A DNA stretch of 42,617 nucleotides from Candidatus Heimdallarchaeota archaeon (GCA_023705905.1 BPTK01000003.1:1-42617), one strand, 5' to 3'; positions 17,074 to 26,360 are shown, numbered from the stretch's first letter. The notes: generated by a model from the letters alone, not told the origin. Translations and numbers: made by a program.

Positions 17074-17138
17074 TGATTCTTCCTCACAAACTTAATTGTA
17101 TTCATTGATTTTTTAATTGTTCTGTTGATGAACACCGT

Positions 17139-17636
17139 TTATACGTCAGATGCTTTCAGCAAATCATCGTACTTTCCGGCGTCAATTTTCTTTTGAATTT
17201 CACGAGAATCCTTGCCTTCACAGGTTACACCCATGCAGACCATTGTACCTAGAATTTCTTTGCATGCTGCACTCAGAGTAGTAGCAGATAAATCATCCCA
17301 TTTAGCTTTTGCAGCATCAATTAATTGCGGAAATGTGATATTACCTACTATCTCTTGATTTGGCATTCCTGAGGCTTTTGTTACACCTGCTGCTTTAAGA
17401 ACAAGGGCGGAAGCTGGAGGAATACCTATCTCAATTTCAAAAGATTTTGATTTTTTATTTACAATTACTTTTACAGGAACTTTCATTCCTTGGTAAGCTT
17501 TAGTTTTATCGTTGATATCAACAACTATTGCTTTAATATTAACTCCTAATGGACCTAAGGCTGGACCCATTGCTCCTCCAGGAGAAGCTTTTCCGCCATC
17601 CACAAGTAAATCCACGGTGATTATGTCAGCGCTCAT
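17139..17636 (-). CDS. rpl11: Ribosomal protein L11 (uL11)
   Basis: 165 aa from ATG 17636, preceded by AGAGGAATC as ribosome-binding site; an upstream in-frame ATG at 17666 lacks one. The N-terminal domain has GGKASPGGAMGPALGPLGVN, the C-terminal rRNA-binding domain has GIPPASALVLKAAG and the family end GTMVCMGVTCEGK. It forms the GTPase-associated centre of the large subunit. It is first in a minus-strand run with secE and spt5; the more usual archaeal order places L11 after spt5. Confidence 0.96.
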   Translation of the reverse strand: MSADIITVDLLVDGGKASPGGAMGPALGPLGVNIKAIVVDINDKTKAYQGMKVPVKVIVNKKSKSFEIEIGIPPASALVLKAAGVTKASGMPNQEIVGNITFPQLIDAAKAKWDDLSATTLSAACKEILGTMVCMGVTCEGKDSREIQKKIDAGKYDDLLKASDV

Positions 17637-17800
17637 TTTCGATTCCTCTAAATATATTAAGTGCAAATCAGAAGCACATTATACTGTACTTAAAGGTAAC
17701 GATTTTTAACCAAAGATATAAAACATAATCTAAGAGCTTATATTTCACTCTAAAATAAAAGGTAGGGGGGGTGAGAGCCTTTTTTTCTTTAATCAAAATG

Positions 17801-17809
17801 TTTATAATA
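17801..17809 (+). promoter_or_regulatory. TATA box for the LSm-eL37 operon
   Basis: tttataata lies about 50 nt before the LSm ATG, predicting a start of transcription near 17830 and a short leader containing the purine-rich aaggatttggag. A G-run and T-run (17764-17790) just upstream may separate this unit from the divergent L11 promoter. Confidence 0.5.
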
Positions 17810-17852
17810 AAATCTTAAAGATTTGAGAGCGTAAGGATTTGGAGCAGTAACA

Positions 17853-18080
17853 ATGAGTTCAAACAAACCCATGGACATATTAAATCAAGCTCGAGAAAAT
17901 AGAGTTCTAATCCGACTAAGGGGAAACCGTCGTATGAGAGGAATTCTCAAAAACTATGATATTCACTTGAATCTCACTCTTGAAGATGCTGAGGAAATTG
18001 GTGAATCTGGTAGTAAGAAATTAGGAGACATTATAGTTCGTGGTGATAATGTCATTATGATTAGCCCCCCACCCAAATAA
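17853..18080 (+). CDS. LSm/Sm-like archaeal RNA-binding protein (SmAP)
   Basis: 75 aa with both Sm motifs: Sm1 ([19 protein letters not shown] followed by [11 protein letters not shown]) and Sm2 ([14 protein letters not shown]). Archaeal Sm proteins form heptameric rings that bind U-rich RNA. It is followed after 20 bp by the eL37 gene, a conserved archaeal pair, so the two are co-transcribed. Confidence 0.96.
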   Translation: MSSNKPMDILNQARENRVLIRLRGNRRMRGILKNYDIHLNLTLEDAEEIGESGSKKLGDIIVRGDNVIMISPPPK

Positions 18081-18100
18081 ATAGCTGGAAGTAGAAAAAC

Positions 18101-18265
18101 ATGACAAAAGGAACACCATCATTCGGTAGACATAATAAAAGATCTACACACATTGTTTGTAGAAGATGTGGAAGACATTCTTTCCATAAACGTCACAAAG
18201 AATGTGCAGCTTGTGGATTTGGAAGGTCAAAGAAAATCCGTAATTATGCTTGGCACAAGCATTAA
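18101..18265 (+). CDS. rpl37e: Ribosomal protein eL37
   Basis: 54 aa, starts [18 protein letters not shown] and ends RKIRN-type [11 protein letters not shown]. It contains the zinc ribbon CRRC...CAAC typical of eL37 and is strongly basic. Size matches archaeal eL37. It directly follows the LSm gene. Confidence 0.97.
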   Translation: MTKGTPSFGRHNKRSTHIVCRRCGRHSFHKRHKECAACGFGRSKKIRNYAWHKH

Positions 18266-18318
18266 CCAATTTTTACTGTACTCTGGTCTCCAGTCATTTA
18301 TATTGGAGATAAAATATT

Positions 18319-18395
18319 GGGCCGGTAGATCAGTCTGGAAGATCGCTTCCTTGGCATGGAAGAGGCCGCGAGTTCGAGTCTCGCCCGGTCCACCA
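18319..18395 (+). tRNA. tRNA-Ala (anticodon GGC)
   Basis: Acceptor GGGCCGG pairs with CCGGTCC (one G-U pair), followed by A and an encoded CCA. The anticodon stem CTTCC/GGAAG encloses TTGGCAT (anticodon GGC). The T arm GCGAG-TTCGAGT-CTCGC is intact. No intron. Confidence 0.94.
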
Positions 18396-18517
18396 TTCTC
18401 TTTTGAGCCATTACAAACGCTTTCCTGTGCAATGTTGACTGCATATCTAGAATGCGAAGAATAGTTATATTGGCTTCTTAAATAATACTTATATATTTAG
18501 ATTGCAATTTTAGAGTT

Positions 18518-20203
18518 ATGAAAAAGTCTTACGATGAGAACCTAGCGAAGCTCATGTCTGAGGCACGTGATTTATTTAAAAGTTCTAACTTTGCTGATTC
18601 CGCAAGAAAATATTGGGAAGCAGCAAAAAAACTAGAATCAGCTAGGGGACTAGCGCAAGCAGAAGATTTGTATCATGAAGCTATAAAGAATTTCATTCGA
18701 GCTTCAGAGGATAACAAAGAAAAGAAACAGTATCGTTTGAGTGCTCAAAATCTATATCATGTTGTCATGATTTTCAAGAGACTTGGATCTATAGATGATT
18801 GGAAAGCGGCAACTATGGCAGTAGTTGATGATCTAGTTAATGCTGCACAAGAGTATCTCTTATGGAATGAATATGATAAAGGGATAATTTTAGTGTCAAC
18901 AGCTTGTTTCTTCTTATTTTCAATTGAAGAATTTCAAACAGCTGAAAAGTACTACAATCAATATATTGAACAGATTAAAGATGACCCAGGATTTACTCGA
19001 GCTCAACAGATTCTTTATGCGGCAGGGCATGCTATTCAATCAGTTAAGAATCTAGATACCAACTCTCTTCTAAATGCTCAACAACTTGTTGGAAGTCATC
19101 TTAAACCGGGATTAAGTCAAATAACAGGAGATTTATTCTTTCCTGCAATAGATGATGCTGTAGACACCGTTGTGAAAATCTTCCGATCTAAGATTAAGCT
19201 TCCAAAGATTGTTCCTGAGTTTAAAATCTCTCGTGATTTAGTATTGGGAGAACCAACAGACCTCTCCGTTTTCATTGAAAATGAAGGAGAAGGAGATGCA
19301 AATAACTTACACTTCAGTTTTAATATCCCAGAAGATATTGAGGTTATAGATGGAAATAAGGAATTTTCTGTTGAAAAATTACTACCTAAACAAAAAACTG
19401 AACACAAACTCATAATAAGATGTATGCATTCATCGGGTGATATTACTCATGAATTAAGTATCAGTATTACGTTCTATGATCAGTTGCAAACTAAACAAGC
19501 CATGATGATGGGCCCTTATGATTTGATTTTCAGAGAGAAAAGCCTATCAAAAGAGCATAAAGATAATCTTGACGAATTAACTGAACGAAACGAAGCAAAT
19601 TACACAAAGATGTGTGAGACCGAATATATTCCAAAAGAAGCATGTGATGTAATTTCTGAATTGATTTCCTCAATTATAAAAGAATCCAAGGAAAAACTTG
19701 CTACTGAAGAGTTCGAAACAGTTCTTGCAAATATTCAGAATATCAATAAAATATATGAAACCATTGACAAAATCACAACTAATGAATTTCTAACACCAAT
19801 CCGTGAAGCTCAAGATAAAGAAATAGCAGAAAAAATTGAGAGTGCTATAGAATTAAAGAAAGAAGAATGGAACATTGAACTTGAAGCCATAAAAACTCAA
19901 TTATCTGAAGATCACCTCAAAGAAAAAGAAGAGTTAAATCAATCTTTTGAAGAGGAAAAAGTCGAGCTAGAGAAACAAAAAGAAGAGGAATGGAAGGAGT
20001 TAATGGAAAAACTCGTACTCAAACATACAGATGATATGAAGGAGTTTGAAACCGAACTTATAGAGCAGAAAGAACAAGAAATGGAAGAATTAAACAAAAA
20101 ACTTGTACATGAAAATAAGAAGGCTCTTGAAGATCAAGAAGCGGTTTTACGCGATGAATTTCAACAACTTCTATCTGAATCACAAGGCAAGAAAAGAAGA
20201 TAA
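18518..20203 (+). CDS. TPR-like solenoid / beta-sandwich / coiled-coil protein, unknown
   Basis: 561 aa. Residues ~5-200 are helical hairpins with TPR spacing (AKLMSEARDLFKSSNFADSA, YWEAAKKLESARGLAQAEDL), resembling SNAP-type solenoids. Residues ~225-330 look like an Ig/CARDB-type beta-sandwich (LVLGEPTDLSVFIENEGEGD, KLLPKQKTEHKLIIRCM). From about 420 to the end runs a highly charged Glu/Lys coiled coil (EKEELNQSFEEEKVELEKQ). No signal peptide or membrane segment, so cytosolic. No enzymatic motif. The layout suggests a scaffold or adaptor; any link to eukaryotic trafficking proteins is inference. It ends 10 bp before the convergent AcnX small subunit. Confidence 0.7.
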   Translation: MKKSYDENLAKLMSEARDLFKSSNFADSARKYWEAAKKLESARGLAQAEDLYHEAIKNFIRASEDNKEKKQYRLSAQNLYHVVMIFKRLGSIDDWKAATMAVVDDLVNAAQEYLLWNEYDKGIILVSTACFFLFSIEEFQTAEKYYNQYIEQIKDDPGFTRAQQILYAAGHAIQSVKNLDTNSLLNAQQLVGSHLKPGLSQITGDLFFPAIDDAVDTVVKIFRSKIKLPKIVPEFKISRDLVLGEPTDLSVFIENEGEGDANNLHFSFNIPEDIEVIDGNKEFSVEKLLPKQKTEHKLIIRCMHSSGDITHELSISITFYDQLQTKQAMMMGPYDLIFREKSLSKEHKDNLDELTERNEANYTKMCETEYIPKEACDVISELISSIIKESKEKLATEEFETVLANIQNINKIYETIDKITTNEFLTPIREAQDKEIAEKIESAIELKKEEWNIELEAIKTQLSEDHLKEKEELNQSFEEEKVELEKQKEEEWKELMEKLVLKHTDDMKEFETELIEQKEQEMEELNKKLVHENKKALEDQEAVLRDEFQQLLSESQGKKRR

Positions 20204-20213
20204 TAGAATAATT

Positions 20214-20624
20214 TCATTTTTCCCTTTTTTGTATTGTTAAAGTTTTTTCAGAAGTATCTATTGTAATAATATCTCCAGTTTTTACAATACTAAATAGATC
20301 TTTATCTGGTAAATCTACCAGCGGGATACCGGCCAATATAGCTCCTGCAATCACAATGGTTTCAGCCTCCTCTGCTACTAGTGCCAAAGGAGAAACATTG
20401 TTTACTCTCAAGCCATAGATTATGTAAGAACCCACGGTAGAACCTTTTCCTCTTGGAAATACAAAAATGGTATTTTTGAGACTTTTCCCATATATTGAGC
20501 TTTCTGAATCTATTATTTTCCCGGTTTCGGAGTCAACGTCCCCTAAAAATGAGATGGGATGAGGAGAAAGCAATACAGACCCAGTAACCTTTCCTTCAAC
20601 AATTGGGCGAATTCCAATTTTCAT
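20214..20624 (-). CDS. Phosphomevalonate dehydratase small subunit (AcnX/DUF126)
   Basis: 136 aa swivel domain: MKIGIRPIVEGKVTGSVLLS at the start, then the conserved FPRGKGSTVGSYIIYGL with the catalytic Ser loop, and PDKDLFSIVKTGDIITID at the end. With the large subunit it dehydrates mevalonate 5-phosphate to trans-anhydromevalonate phosphate in the modified archaeal mevalonate pathway. Its start abuts the stop of the large-subunit gene, so the two are translationally coupled. Confidence 0.93.
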   Translation of the reverse strand: MKIGIRPIVEGKVTGSVLLSPHPISFLGDVDSETGKIIDSESSIYGKSLKNTIFVFPRGKGSTVGSYIIYGLRVNNVSPLALVAEEAETIVIAGAILAGIPLVDLPDKDLFSIVKTGDIITIDTSEKTLTIQKREK

Positions 20625-21823
20625 TATTCAGTAACCTCCTTCATAATTGAATCGAGCGGAAGCAAGTTCACCATAGTGGTTTTAGCTTTACTAAGATAAT
20701 GTGCTGCTTTTGTCGAATTAGTGATTATATTCTGGAAATTTTCACTGACAGAAGGAGACACAACCATACAGGTATCTGCATAAATTTTAATCCCTCTAGA
20801 TTCTAGATTAGTCAAAAGTGAATCAGCATCTATCGCGGCTTTAGTTTTACTAGAAGTAAATATCCAAAATTCAATGCCATCCTTCATTTGTCTAGATTGG
20901 AGAATGCCCGAAATTAGTTTTACATCCTCATGACTTGCATGAGGACACCCAATAACAACAAGATCAGGTCCTTCATTTATTTGGTTAAAATGGTTATAAA
21001 TCTCATTTTTGTTCGATTCAGTAAACTCTATCTTTTCCTCAACATTTTCAGTATCAATTGATTTACTTTCCGGAGTTAAGTCTTTTACATGGTAAAGGGC
21101 GACACTACCTGATGCAGCTAATGCTGCAGCTAGCATCTTAGCTTCATTAATGTTTAAGCTTTGAATATTCACAAAATAAGGAACTGAACCGTGAAACTTC
21201 TGACCATACCAATAACCAAGGGCAGAATAATCGGAAAAGCTTTCTAATTTTGTTCTTACATCCACTAATATTCTAGGATTGCGATTTTCAGTTATGTGTA
21301 AACCGTAATTAGCGGTTAAACCAGTGATAGCTGAAGCTAATGAGGAAGGGGCGCCTTCTCTATTTGTTCTAGCACCATAAAAACTGTTAGCTATTGAGAC
21401 AGCTGATGATTCACTCCATGCAAGATGATCTCCTTGAGAAGGGGTATGACCAATTAGATATGGAGCACAAGTGAGTGTAGGATTAATCCCCAATCCTTCA
21501 TAGAAGTTCACAATTCTCAATTGTTTTTCCGCAAAATCTTCACTGATTTTCATCTCCTTCCACTTTTTCATGTCCATTCCTGCAGGGTTCAACCAAGTAG
21601 GAACTTTGACCTTAACAGCATCTTTTGACAATAACTCAAAATAAGAGAATATTGATTCCCCCACAGTTAGATATGAAACTCCAGCAACTTGAGCATTTGT
21701 TATAGGAATCAGTTGCTTAGCATTATATACGTCCCCAATCTTTACAATCAATTCCATGCTCTTTGCTATTGCCTCTCCTTTCATTCCAGATAGCATTTCT
21801 TCTTGATCTTTCGTAAGAAACAT
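20624..21823 (-). CDS. Phosphomevalonate dehydratase large subunit (AcnX/DUF521)
   Basis: About 399 aa from MFLTKDQEEMLSGMKG. Three Cys in TCAPYL, IGCPHAS and ADTCMVVSP are placed to hold a 4Fe-4S cluster, as in aconitase-X. LAWSESSAVSIANSFYGARTNREG is the family substrate region. Its role with the small subunit is described there. The longest frame starts at 21880 inside the preceding glycosylase gene; AGAGAGAAG before the ATGs at 21829 and 21823 supports a start there (21829 is equally possible). Confidence 0.92.
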   Translation of the reverse strand: MFLTKDQEEMLSGMKGEAIAKSMELIVKIGDVYNAKQLIPITNAQVAGVSYLTVGESIFSYFELLSKDAVKVKVPTWLNPAGMDMKKWKEMKISEDFAEKQLRIVNFYEGLGINPTLTCAPYLIGHTPSQGDHLAWSESSAVSIANSFYGARTNREGAPSSLASAITGLTANYGLHITENRNPRILVDVRTKLESFSDYSALGYWYGQKFHGSVPYFVNIQSLNINEAKMLAAALAASGSVALYHVKDLTPESKSIDTENVEEKIEFTESNKNEIYNHFNQINEGPDLVVIGCPHASHEDVKLISGILQSRQMKDGIEFWIFTSSKTKAAIDADSLLTNLESRGIKIYADTCMVVSPSVSENFQNIITNSTKAAHYLSKAKTTMVNLLPLDSIMKEVTE

Positions 21824-21851
21824 AATCATCTTCTCTCTTATTACAATGCGT

Positions 21852-22490
21852 CTAAATGTTTTGTTTATTAACATATGCACAATGTTTGGCTAAAGGACAA
21901 CCACTACATTTTGGATTGTTTTTAACGCAGTGTTCCTTTGTGTGTTTAACAATTAATGCATGATATTCATTGTATAGTTTAATATCACTTGGTAAAATTT
22001 CCATAAATACTCTTTGGAGTTTCAAATAATCTTCACCTTCATAATAACCCAATCTCTGAAAAACTCGGAAGGTGTACGAATCTACGACAAAGTAAGGTTG
22101 TTCAAACCAATATAGTAGAATGGAATCAGCTGTTTCATTTCCTATTCCTTTGATTGACAATAGAGCATTACGATCTGGTTGAGGGTCTGTTACCAGTAAA
22201 CTAATCAAATTTTTCAGTGTCCTAGCTTTTGCTTTATAATAGCCACTTGAACTGATAAGTTTCTCTAGTGTTTCCAATGAAATTTTTTGTAAACATTCAA
22301 TATTCAAGCAATTTGCTTCTTTTAGGCATCTAATCGCTTTTTCAACATTACGCCAATTTGTTTGTTGAGTTAATATTGCACCAATAGCTATTTCTAGCCC
22401 TTCTCCTGGCCACCAACCTTGAGGACCATAATGTTTGAACAATAGATCATATATCTCTTCAAGATTGATTTTCATTATTACTATGGACAT
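21852..22490 (-). CDS. HhH-GPD DNA glycosylase with 4Fe-4S cluster (EndoIII/MagIII-related)
   Basis: 212 aa. The hairpin-helix-hairpin and GPD region reads IKGIGNETADSILLYWF then VVDSYTFRV, with catalytic Asp in VVDSY. The Lys that gives endonuclease III its lyase activity is replaced (GNETAD instead of GRKTA), which is typical of the 3-methyladenine-glycosylase-like group COG2231 and predicts a monofunctional glycosylase. The C-terminal HCVKNNPKCSGCPLAKHC supplies four Cys for a 4Fe-4S cluster. Start is ATG 22490 or ATG 22475; no clear ribosome-binding site. Base excision repair enzyme; exact damaged base unknown. Confidence 0.85.
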   Translation of the reverse strand: MSIVIMKINLEEIYDLLFKHYGPQGWWPGEGLEIAIGAILTQQTNWRNVEKAIRCLKEANCLNIECLQKISLETLEKLISSSGYYKAKARTLKNLISLLVTDPQPDRNALLSIKGIGNETADSILLYWFEQPYFVVDSYTFRVFQRLGYYEGEDYLKLQRVFMEILPSDIKLYNEYHALIVKHTKEHCVKNNPKCSGCPLAKHCAYVNKQNI

Positions 22491-22581
22491 TAATACATAG
22501 AAAAACTTATTCCAGTTAATTTGACGAATCTATTTTAAATAAATAATCTCAAACTTTAAATTTGGGCTAGAAAAGGTTGTT

Positions 22582-23199
22582 TTGAATAGCTTGAGCATTG
22601 AAAATCTTGATTCTGAGATGGAGACAAACTGTCCTGTTTGTGAAAGTAAAAACACAAAAATTGTACAAAAAATACTTGATTTTCCACATTTTCCTCAAAT
22701 GTGGTTCTATAATCTAAGTTGTTCTGATTGCCATTTCAAATATAATGATTTCATAAATCTAGCAATAAATGAGCCTACTCGATACACATATCTAGCAGAA
22801 AATAAAGATGATTATACTTCCAAGATTATCAGAAGTTCAAATGGAACAATCAGATTCCCAAACATTGGAGCAATCTTGGAACCAGGTCCTAAGGCAGATG
22901 GATTCATAACCAATATTGAAGGAATGCTTAGAGATTTTCAAGGAAAAGCGGAGTTCTTACTCCGAGATGCCACAACTGAAGAAGAAATTATTCGAATAAA
23001 TGAATTCATCAAAATGATTGATGAATATATTAATGGTAACCTACCAATAGAAATAGTGATTGAAGATCCGTTTGGTAATTCATCTCTCATACCTTTTGAT
23101 CAATCTAAATTAAAGAAACAACGACTTAGCAACAAAGAGGCAGAAAAACTGAAAACAGGTCTCATGATCTTTGAAGATGCACAAAATACCTCTAGCTAG
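22582..23199 (+). CDS. ZPR1-type zinc-finger protein
   Basis: 205 aa. A four-Cys zinc ribbon CPVC...CSDC is followed by KYND and the ZPR1 core: SKIIRSSNGTIRFPNIGAIL, EPGPKADGFITNIEGML and PIEIVIEDPFGNS. Archaea have a single ZPR1 half, while eukaryotic ZPR1 has two and assists EF-1A folding. TTG 22582 has AAAAGG at good spacing; an ATG at 22618 (METNCPVCES) is the alternative. The length fits archaeal members. A TATA-like tttaaataaa lies about 45 nt upstream. Confidence 0.93.
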   Translation: MNSLSIENLDSEMETNCPVCESKNTKIVQKILDFPHFPQMWFYNLSCSDCHFKYNDFINLAINEPTRYTYLAENKDDYTSKIIRSSNGTIRFPNIGAILEPGPKADGFITNIEGMLRDFQGKAEFLLRDATTEEEIIRINEFIKMIDEYINGNLPIEIVIEDPFGNSSLIPFDQSKLKKQRLSNKEAEKLKTGLMIFEDAQNTSS

Positions 23200-23213
23200 T
23201 GTAGGGGATTTTT

Positions 23214-23267
23214 ATGACAGAAGGGGGAGGAGGAACATATGGAAAATTTAAACTTCCTCCAAACTAG
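23214..23267 (+). CDS. 17-codon micro-ORF
   Basis: ATG 23214 opens a 17-residue frame MTEGGGGTYGKFKLPPN ending in TAG at 23265. A purine-rich gtagggga lies 8 nt before it, and it follows the ZPR1 gene by 14 bp in the same direction. It overlaps the end of the convergent acyl-CoA synthetase gene by 4 bp. It may be a real small protein or chance. Confidence 0.25.
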   Translation: MTEGGGGTYGKFKLPPN

Positions 23268-25438
23268 CAAAAATGTTTTATATCTACTTTATCGTTTGAA
23301 TCGTCATTTTTGAGATTGTCCAAAGTAATCTTTACATCTAATGCAGAGACACCTGATCCTTCCTCATAGACGAAGAAGGGGTTGATATCTAGTTCTTTGA
23401 TTTCACTGAAGTCTTTTACCAACAAAGCTATTCGCAGAAGTGTATCAATTACTGCTTCTATATCTGAAGGAGCTTCACCACGTACACCTTTCAGAAGAGT
23501 GTAAACTTTGGTTTTCTCAAGCATCTTTATTGCCTCAATTTTTGATAATGGGGCTAAACCAAATGCAACGTCTTTGAAATAGTTTGTATAAACTCCACCC
23601 ATTCCTACCATGACCAGTGGACCAAATTGAGGATCTTTTGTTGAACCTACAATTAGCTCGCGACCAACTTTTTCCATTTTCTGAACATCTATAGCCAGCA
23701 ATTTTGATTCAGGATGATGTTTCTTAGCACTTTGCATTATCTCTTCAAAAGTAGCAAGAGCTTCTTCTCTATCCTTTATGTTTAGTTTAACTCCTCCGAT
23801 ATCTGTTTTGTGAATAATGTCTGGACTAGTAATTTTCATGACTACAGGAAAACCTATATTTTCTGCCAAATCAGCTGCTTCTTCAGCTGTTGTTGCTAAT
23901 CTAGTATCAGGTGTATAGATTCCATATGCTTTTGCAACCTCGATGGCTTCTGTTCCAAGTAAGGTGACTCTATTATCTAATCTCACCTTTTGGATTATAT
24001 CAATTACCTTATCTTTGTCAATATTGAATTCTGGAATATCGTCAACTTCTCTTTTCCTTATTTCTGAATATTCTACCAAAGAAGCCATGGCACGTACACC
24101 TCGTTCAGGATGTGGAAAACAAGGAATTCTATTCTTCTTTAGATAATAAATACTTGGTCCGAGTATCTCTCCTCCAATGAATACTGCAATTATTGGTTTT
24201 TCTGGATAGTTGTTTCTTATTGCTACTATTTGATCTGCTGTTTCTTGGCCTTCAGTCATAGCTTGTGGAGTTAAGATAACAATTGCCCCATCTACGGCAT
24301 TATCTTGCAAGGATAATTCAAGAACTTTCCCGTAATCTTCAGCTTGTGCAGTTCCTAGAGCATCTATTGGATTATTGAAATTAGCAGCTGAAGGCAGGAA
24401 CGTTTTCATTTTTGATTTGATCTCTGGTGAAATTGTTGCTAATTCTAACCCAAATTTTTCTGCTGCGTCAGTAGCAAGGATACCAGGTCCTCCAGCATTT
24501 GTGATGATAACTATTCTATTGCCTTTTGGAATTGGCATGAAACTGAATGCAAAAGCTATATCAAAGAGCTCTTGAGCAGTATCGGTTCTAATCACACCAC
24601 ATTTCTCAAATGCGACATCGTATGTTGTATCTGCTCCTGTCATACTACCGGTATGTGAAGAAGCTGCTCTTGAACCTGCTTCGGACCTACCTGCCTTAAG
24701 AACTACAACAGGTTTCTTTTTAGTAACTTCTCTACAAACTTTGATAAATTCAGGGCCACGATTTATGCTTTCAAGATATGCTAAAATGGCTAAAGTATTC
24801 TCATCATCGGCTAAAGCATCTATGAAATCTGTTTCATCTAAATCAGCTTTATTTCCGAGTGAAACAAAACTTGAGTATCCTATACCTTCTGCACAACTCC
24901 AATCTAAAATTCCAGTCAATAAAGCTCCACTCTGACTCAAGAAAGCTATTTCACCCCTAATAGGTGACCTTTCGGCAAAACTTGCATTTATAGGGGCGGA
25001 TGTATCGATAATACCAAGAATGTTTGGACCTACAACTCGCATTCCATATTTTTGAGCAATTTCAACAATTTTCTTTTCTAGTTGGGCTCCCTCTGAACCA
25101 GTTTCTTTGAATCCTGCTGTAATAATAGCCGCATAGTTTACGCCTTTCTGTCCCAACTCATCCATTAACAAAGGAATAAATTTTGGAGGAATACAAATTA
25201 CAGCGAGGTCTATATGATCATTAATTTCAGTTATGCTTGAATAAACCTTAACTCCTTCGATCTCCCCATATTGGTCTGCTTTAGGATTAATTGCAAAAAG
25301 TTTTCCCTTAAAACCACATAGAATCATGTTTTTTAAAGCAGCATAACCAACTTTCTTCTTATCTGGACTAGCACCGATGATAGCAACACTATTTGGATGT
25401 AGTAACTTATCTAATTTCTTTAATGACAGTAAAGGCAC
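23264..25438 (-). CDS. ADP-forming acetate/acyl-CoA synthetase, fused alpha-beta subunits
   Basis: 724 aa. The alpha part (residues 1-460) has the CoA-binding Rossmann region SVAIIGASPDKKKVGYAAL, the ligase region FLSQSGALLTGILDW and the phospho-His loop SSHTGSMTG. The beta part (about 475-710) is an ATP-grasp domain with AKAYGIYTPDTRLA, FPVVMKITSPDIIHKTDIGG and ELDINPFFVYEEG. It makes ATP from acetyl-/acyl-CoA, ADP and phosphate, or runs in reverse, the usual archaeal acetate route. Many archaea split the subunits; here they are fused alpha-beta. Start is GTG 25438 with GTAGGTG context. Confidence 0.94.
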   Translation of the reverse strand: MPLLSLKKLDKLLHPNSVAIIGASPDKKKVGYAALKNMILCGFKGKLFAINPKADQYGEIEGVKVYSSITEINDHIDLAVICIPPKFIPLLMDELGQKGVNYAAIITAGFKETGSEGAQLEKKIVEIAQKYGMRVVGPNILGIIDTSAPINASFAERSPIRGEIAFLSQSGALLTGILDWSCAEGIGYSSFVSLGNKADLDETDFIDALADDENTLAILAYLESINRGPEFIKVCREVTKKKPVVVLKAGRSEAGSRAASSHTGSMTGADTTYDVAFEKCGVIRTDTAQELFDIAFAFSFMPIPKGNRIVIITNAGGPGILATDAAEKFGLELATISPEIKSKMKTFLPSAANFNNPIDALGTAQAEDYGKVLELSLQDNAVDGAIVILTPQAMTEGQETADQIVAIRNNYPEKPIIAVFIGGEILGPSIYYLKKNRIPCFPHPERGVRAMASLVEYSEIRKREVDDIPEFNIDKDKVIDIIQKVRLDNRVTLLGTEAIEVAKAYGIYTPDTRLATTAEEAADLAENIGFPVVMKITSPDIIHKTDIGGVKLNIKDREEALATFEEIMQSAKKHHPESKLLAIDVQKMEKVGRELIVGSTKDPQFGPLVMVGMGGVYTNYFKDVAFGLAPLSKIEAIKMLEKTKVYTLLKGVRGEAPSDIEAVIDTLLRIALLVKDFSEIKELDINPFFVYEEGSGVSALDVKITLDNLKNDDSNDKVDIKHFC

Positions 25439-25543
25439 CTACATGAGCCAAATTTAGAAAGATTTTAAGTTTGTCGCTACGAAGTTATTTTATCCCATTC
25501 AAAAAGAAGAGTGAAGTAGTCTCAAATCAGGCTATTATTCACT

Positions 25544-26254
25544 TTAAGAATTTTCTGAAAGCACTTCTTCATCAATCATATGTTGAACTGCCAGAATTTG
25601 TGAGATTACTGCAAAAAGATCCAATCCTTCTTGGTAAATAGCTATTTTCTTGTCGACAAGCTCATTTGGAATATTTTCTATTTCTCCATGGGGATATGCA
25701 CCAAAAATAAGCAAGGGATTAATTGCATCATATATTTGCTTAGAGTATTCGGTAGAGGACAATTGCTCCCCTTTGACACTGAATTCTATAATGAGATCAT
25801 GATTACTTCGTAATTCACTTATCAAATCTGGGAGATTTAAATCTCTGAGAGCCATCAATGGATCATCTGATCCAGGAGGTACTGATTTTTCTTTGAACAA
25901 TTGCAGAATTAAACCTTTAAAACGATCGCTATTCTTAGGAAGTCTTATTTCCGGATTTAGTTCAATTACCCTGTTTTGATTGGTGTGAATTATTACACGA
26001 AGACGTTGTTCACGTGCCATAATTGAACCACAACAAGATAGAAGGGTGAAATGAACAATATCTGGTCTTCCTCTTTTTTGAGCATCATGCAAATCTTTCA
26101 TAAAATTACTGTGATAGCTTGCATCAAGTATTACCTCTTGTGGGGTTTTTTTTAATTTAGAAAGATACTGTCTAACTTGTACATTCTTCATCAGTTCCTC
26201 AGGAAAGGTTTCAAGAGAAGACTCAGCCAGCAAGATGGTTAGAAATTTTGCCAT
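25544..26254 (-). CDS. nep1: Nep1/Mra1 rRNA pseudouridine N1-methyltransferase
   Basis: 236 aa from ATG 26254 (MAKFLTILLAES). SPOUT-class methyltransferase: EVILDASYHSNFMKDL, the RNA-binding KRGRPDIVHFTLL, RVIIHTNQNRVIELNPEIRLPKN, and a C-terminal knot with LLIFGAYPHGEI. It methylates N1 of a hypermodified pseudouridine in small-subunit rRNA (helix 35) and assists 30S assembly. A TTG three codons upstream is also in frame. Divergent from lipB. Confidence 0.93.
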   Translation of the reverse strand: MAKFLTILLAESSLETFPEELMKNVQVRQYLSKLKKTPQEVILDASYHSNFMKDLHDAQKRGRPDIVHFTLLSCCGSIMAREQRLRVIIHTNQNRVIELNPEIRLPKNSDRFKGLILQLFKEKSVPPGSDDPLMALRDLNLPDLISELRSNHDLIIEFSVKGEQLSSTEYSKQIYDAINPLLIFGAYPHGEIENIPNELVDKKIAIYQEGLDLFAVISQILAVQHMIDEEVLSENS

Positions 26255-26360
26255 GACAATCAAAATAAATTATTATTGGTTCTTTTTCAACTTTACTACT
26301 AGTAATAGTTGTTAATAGTCAAACCAAAATTCCTAAAAGGGTACTACTAAAATTGAATCA

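Noticed and set aside
18153-18464. 103-codon plus ORF
   Set aside because: It runs over eL37 in another frame and through tRNA-Ala.
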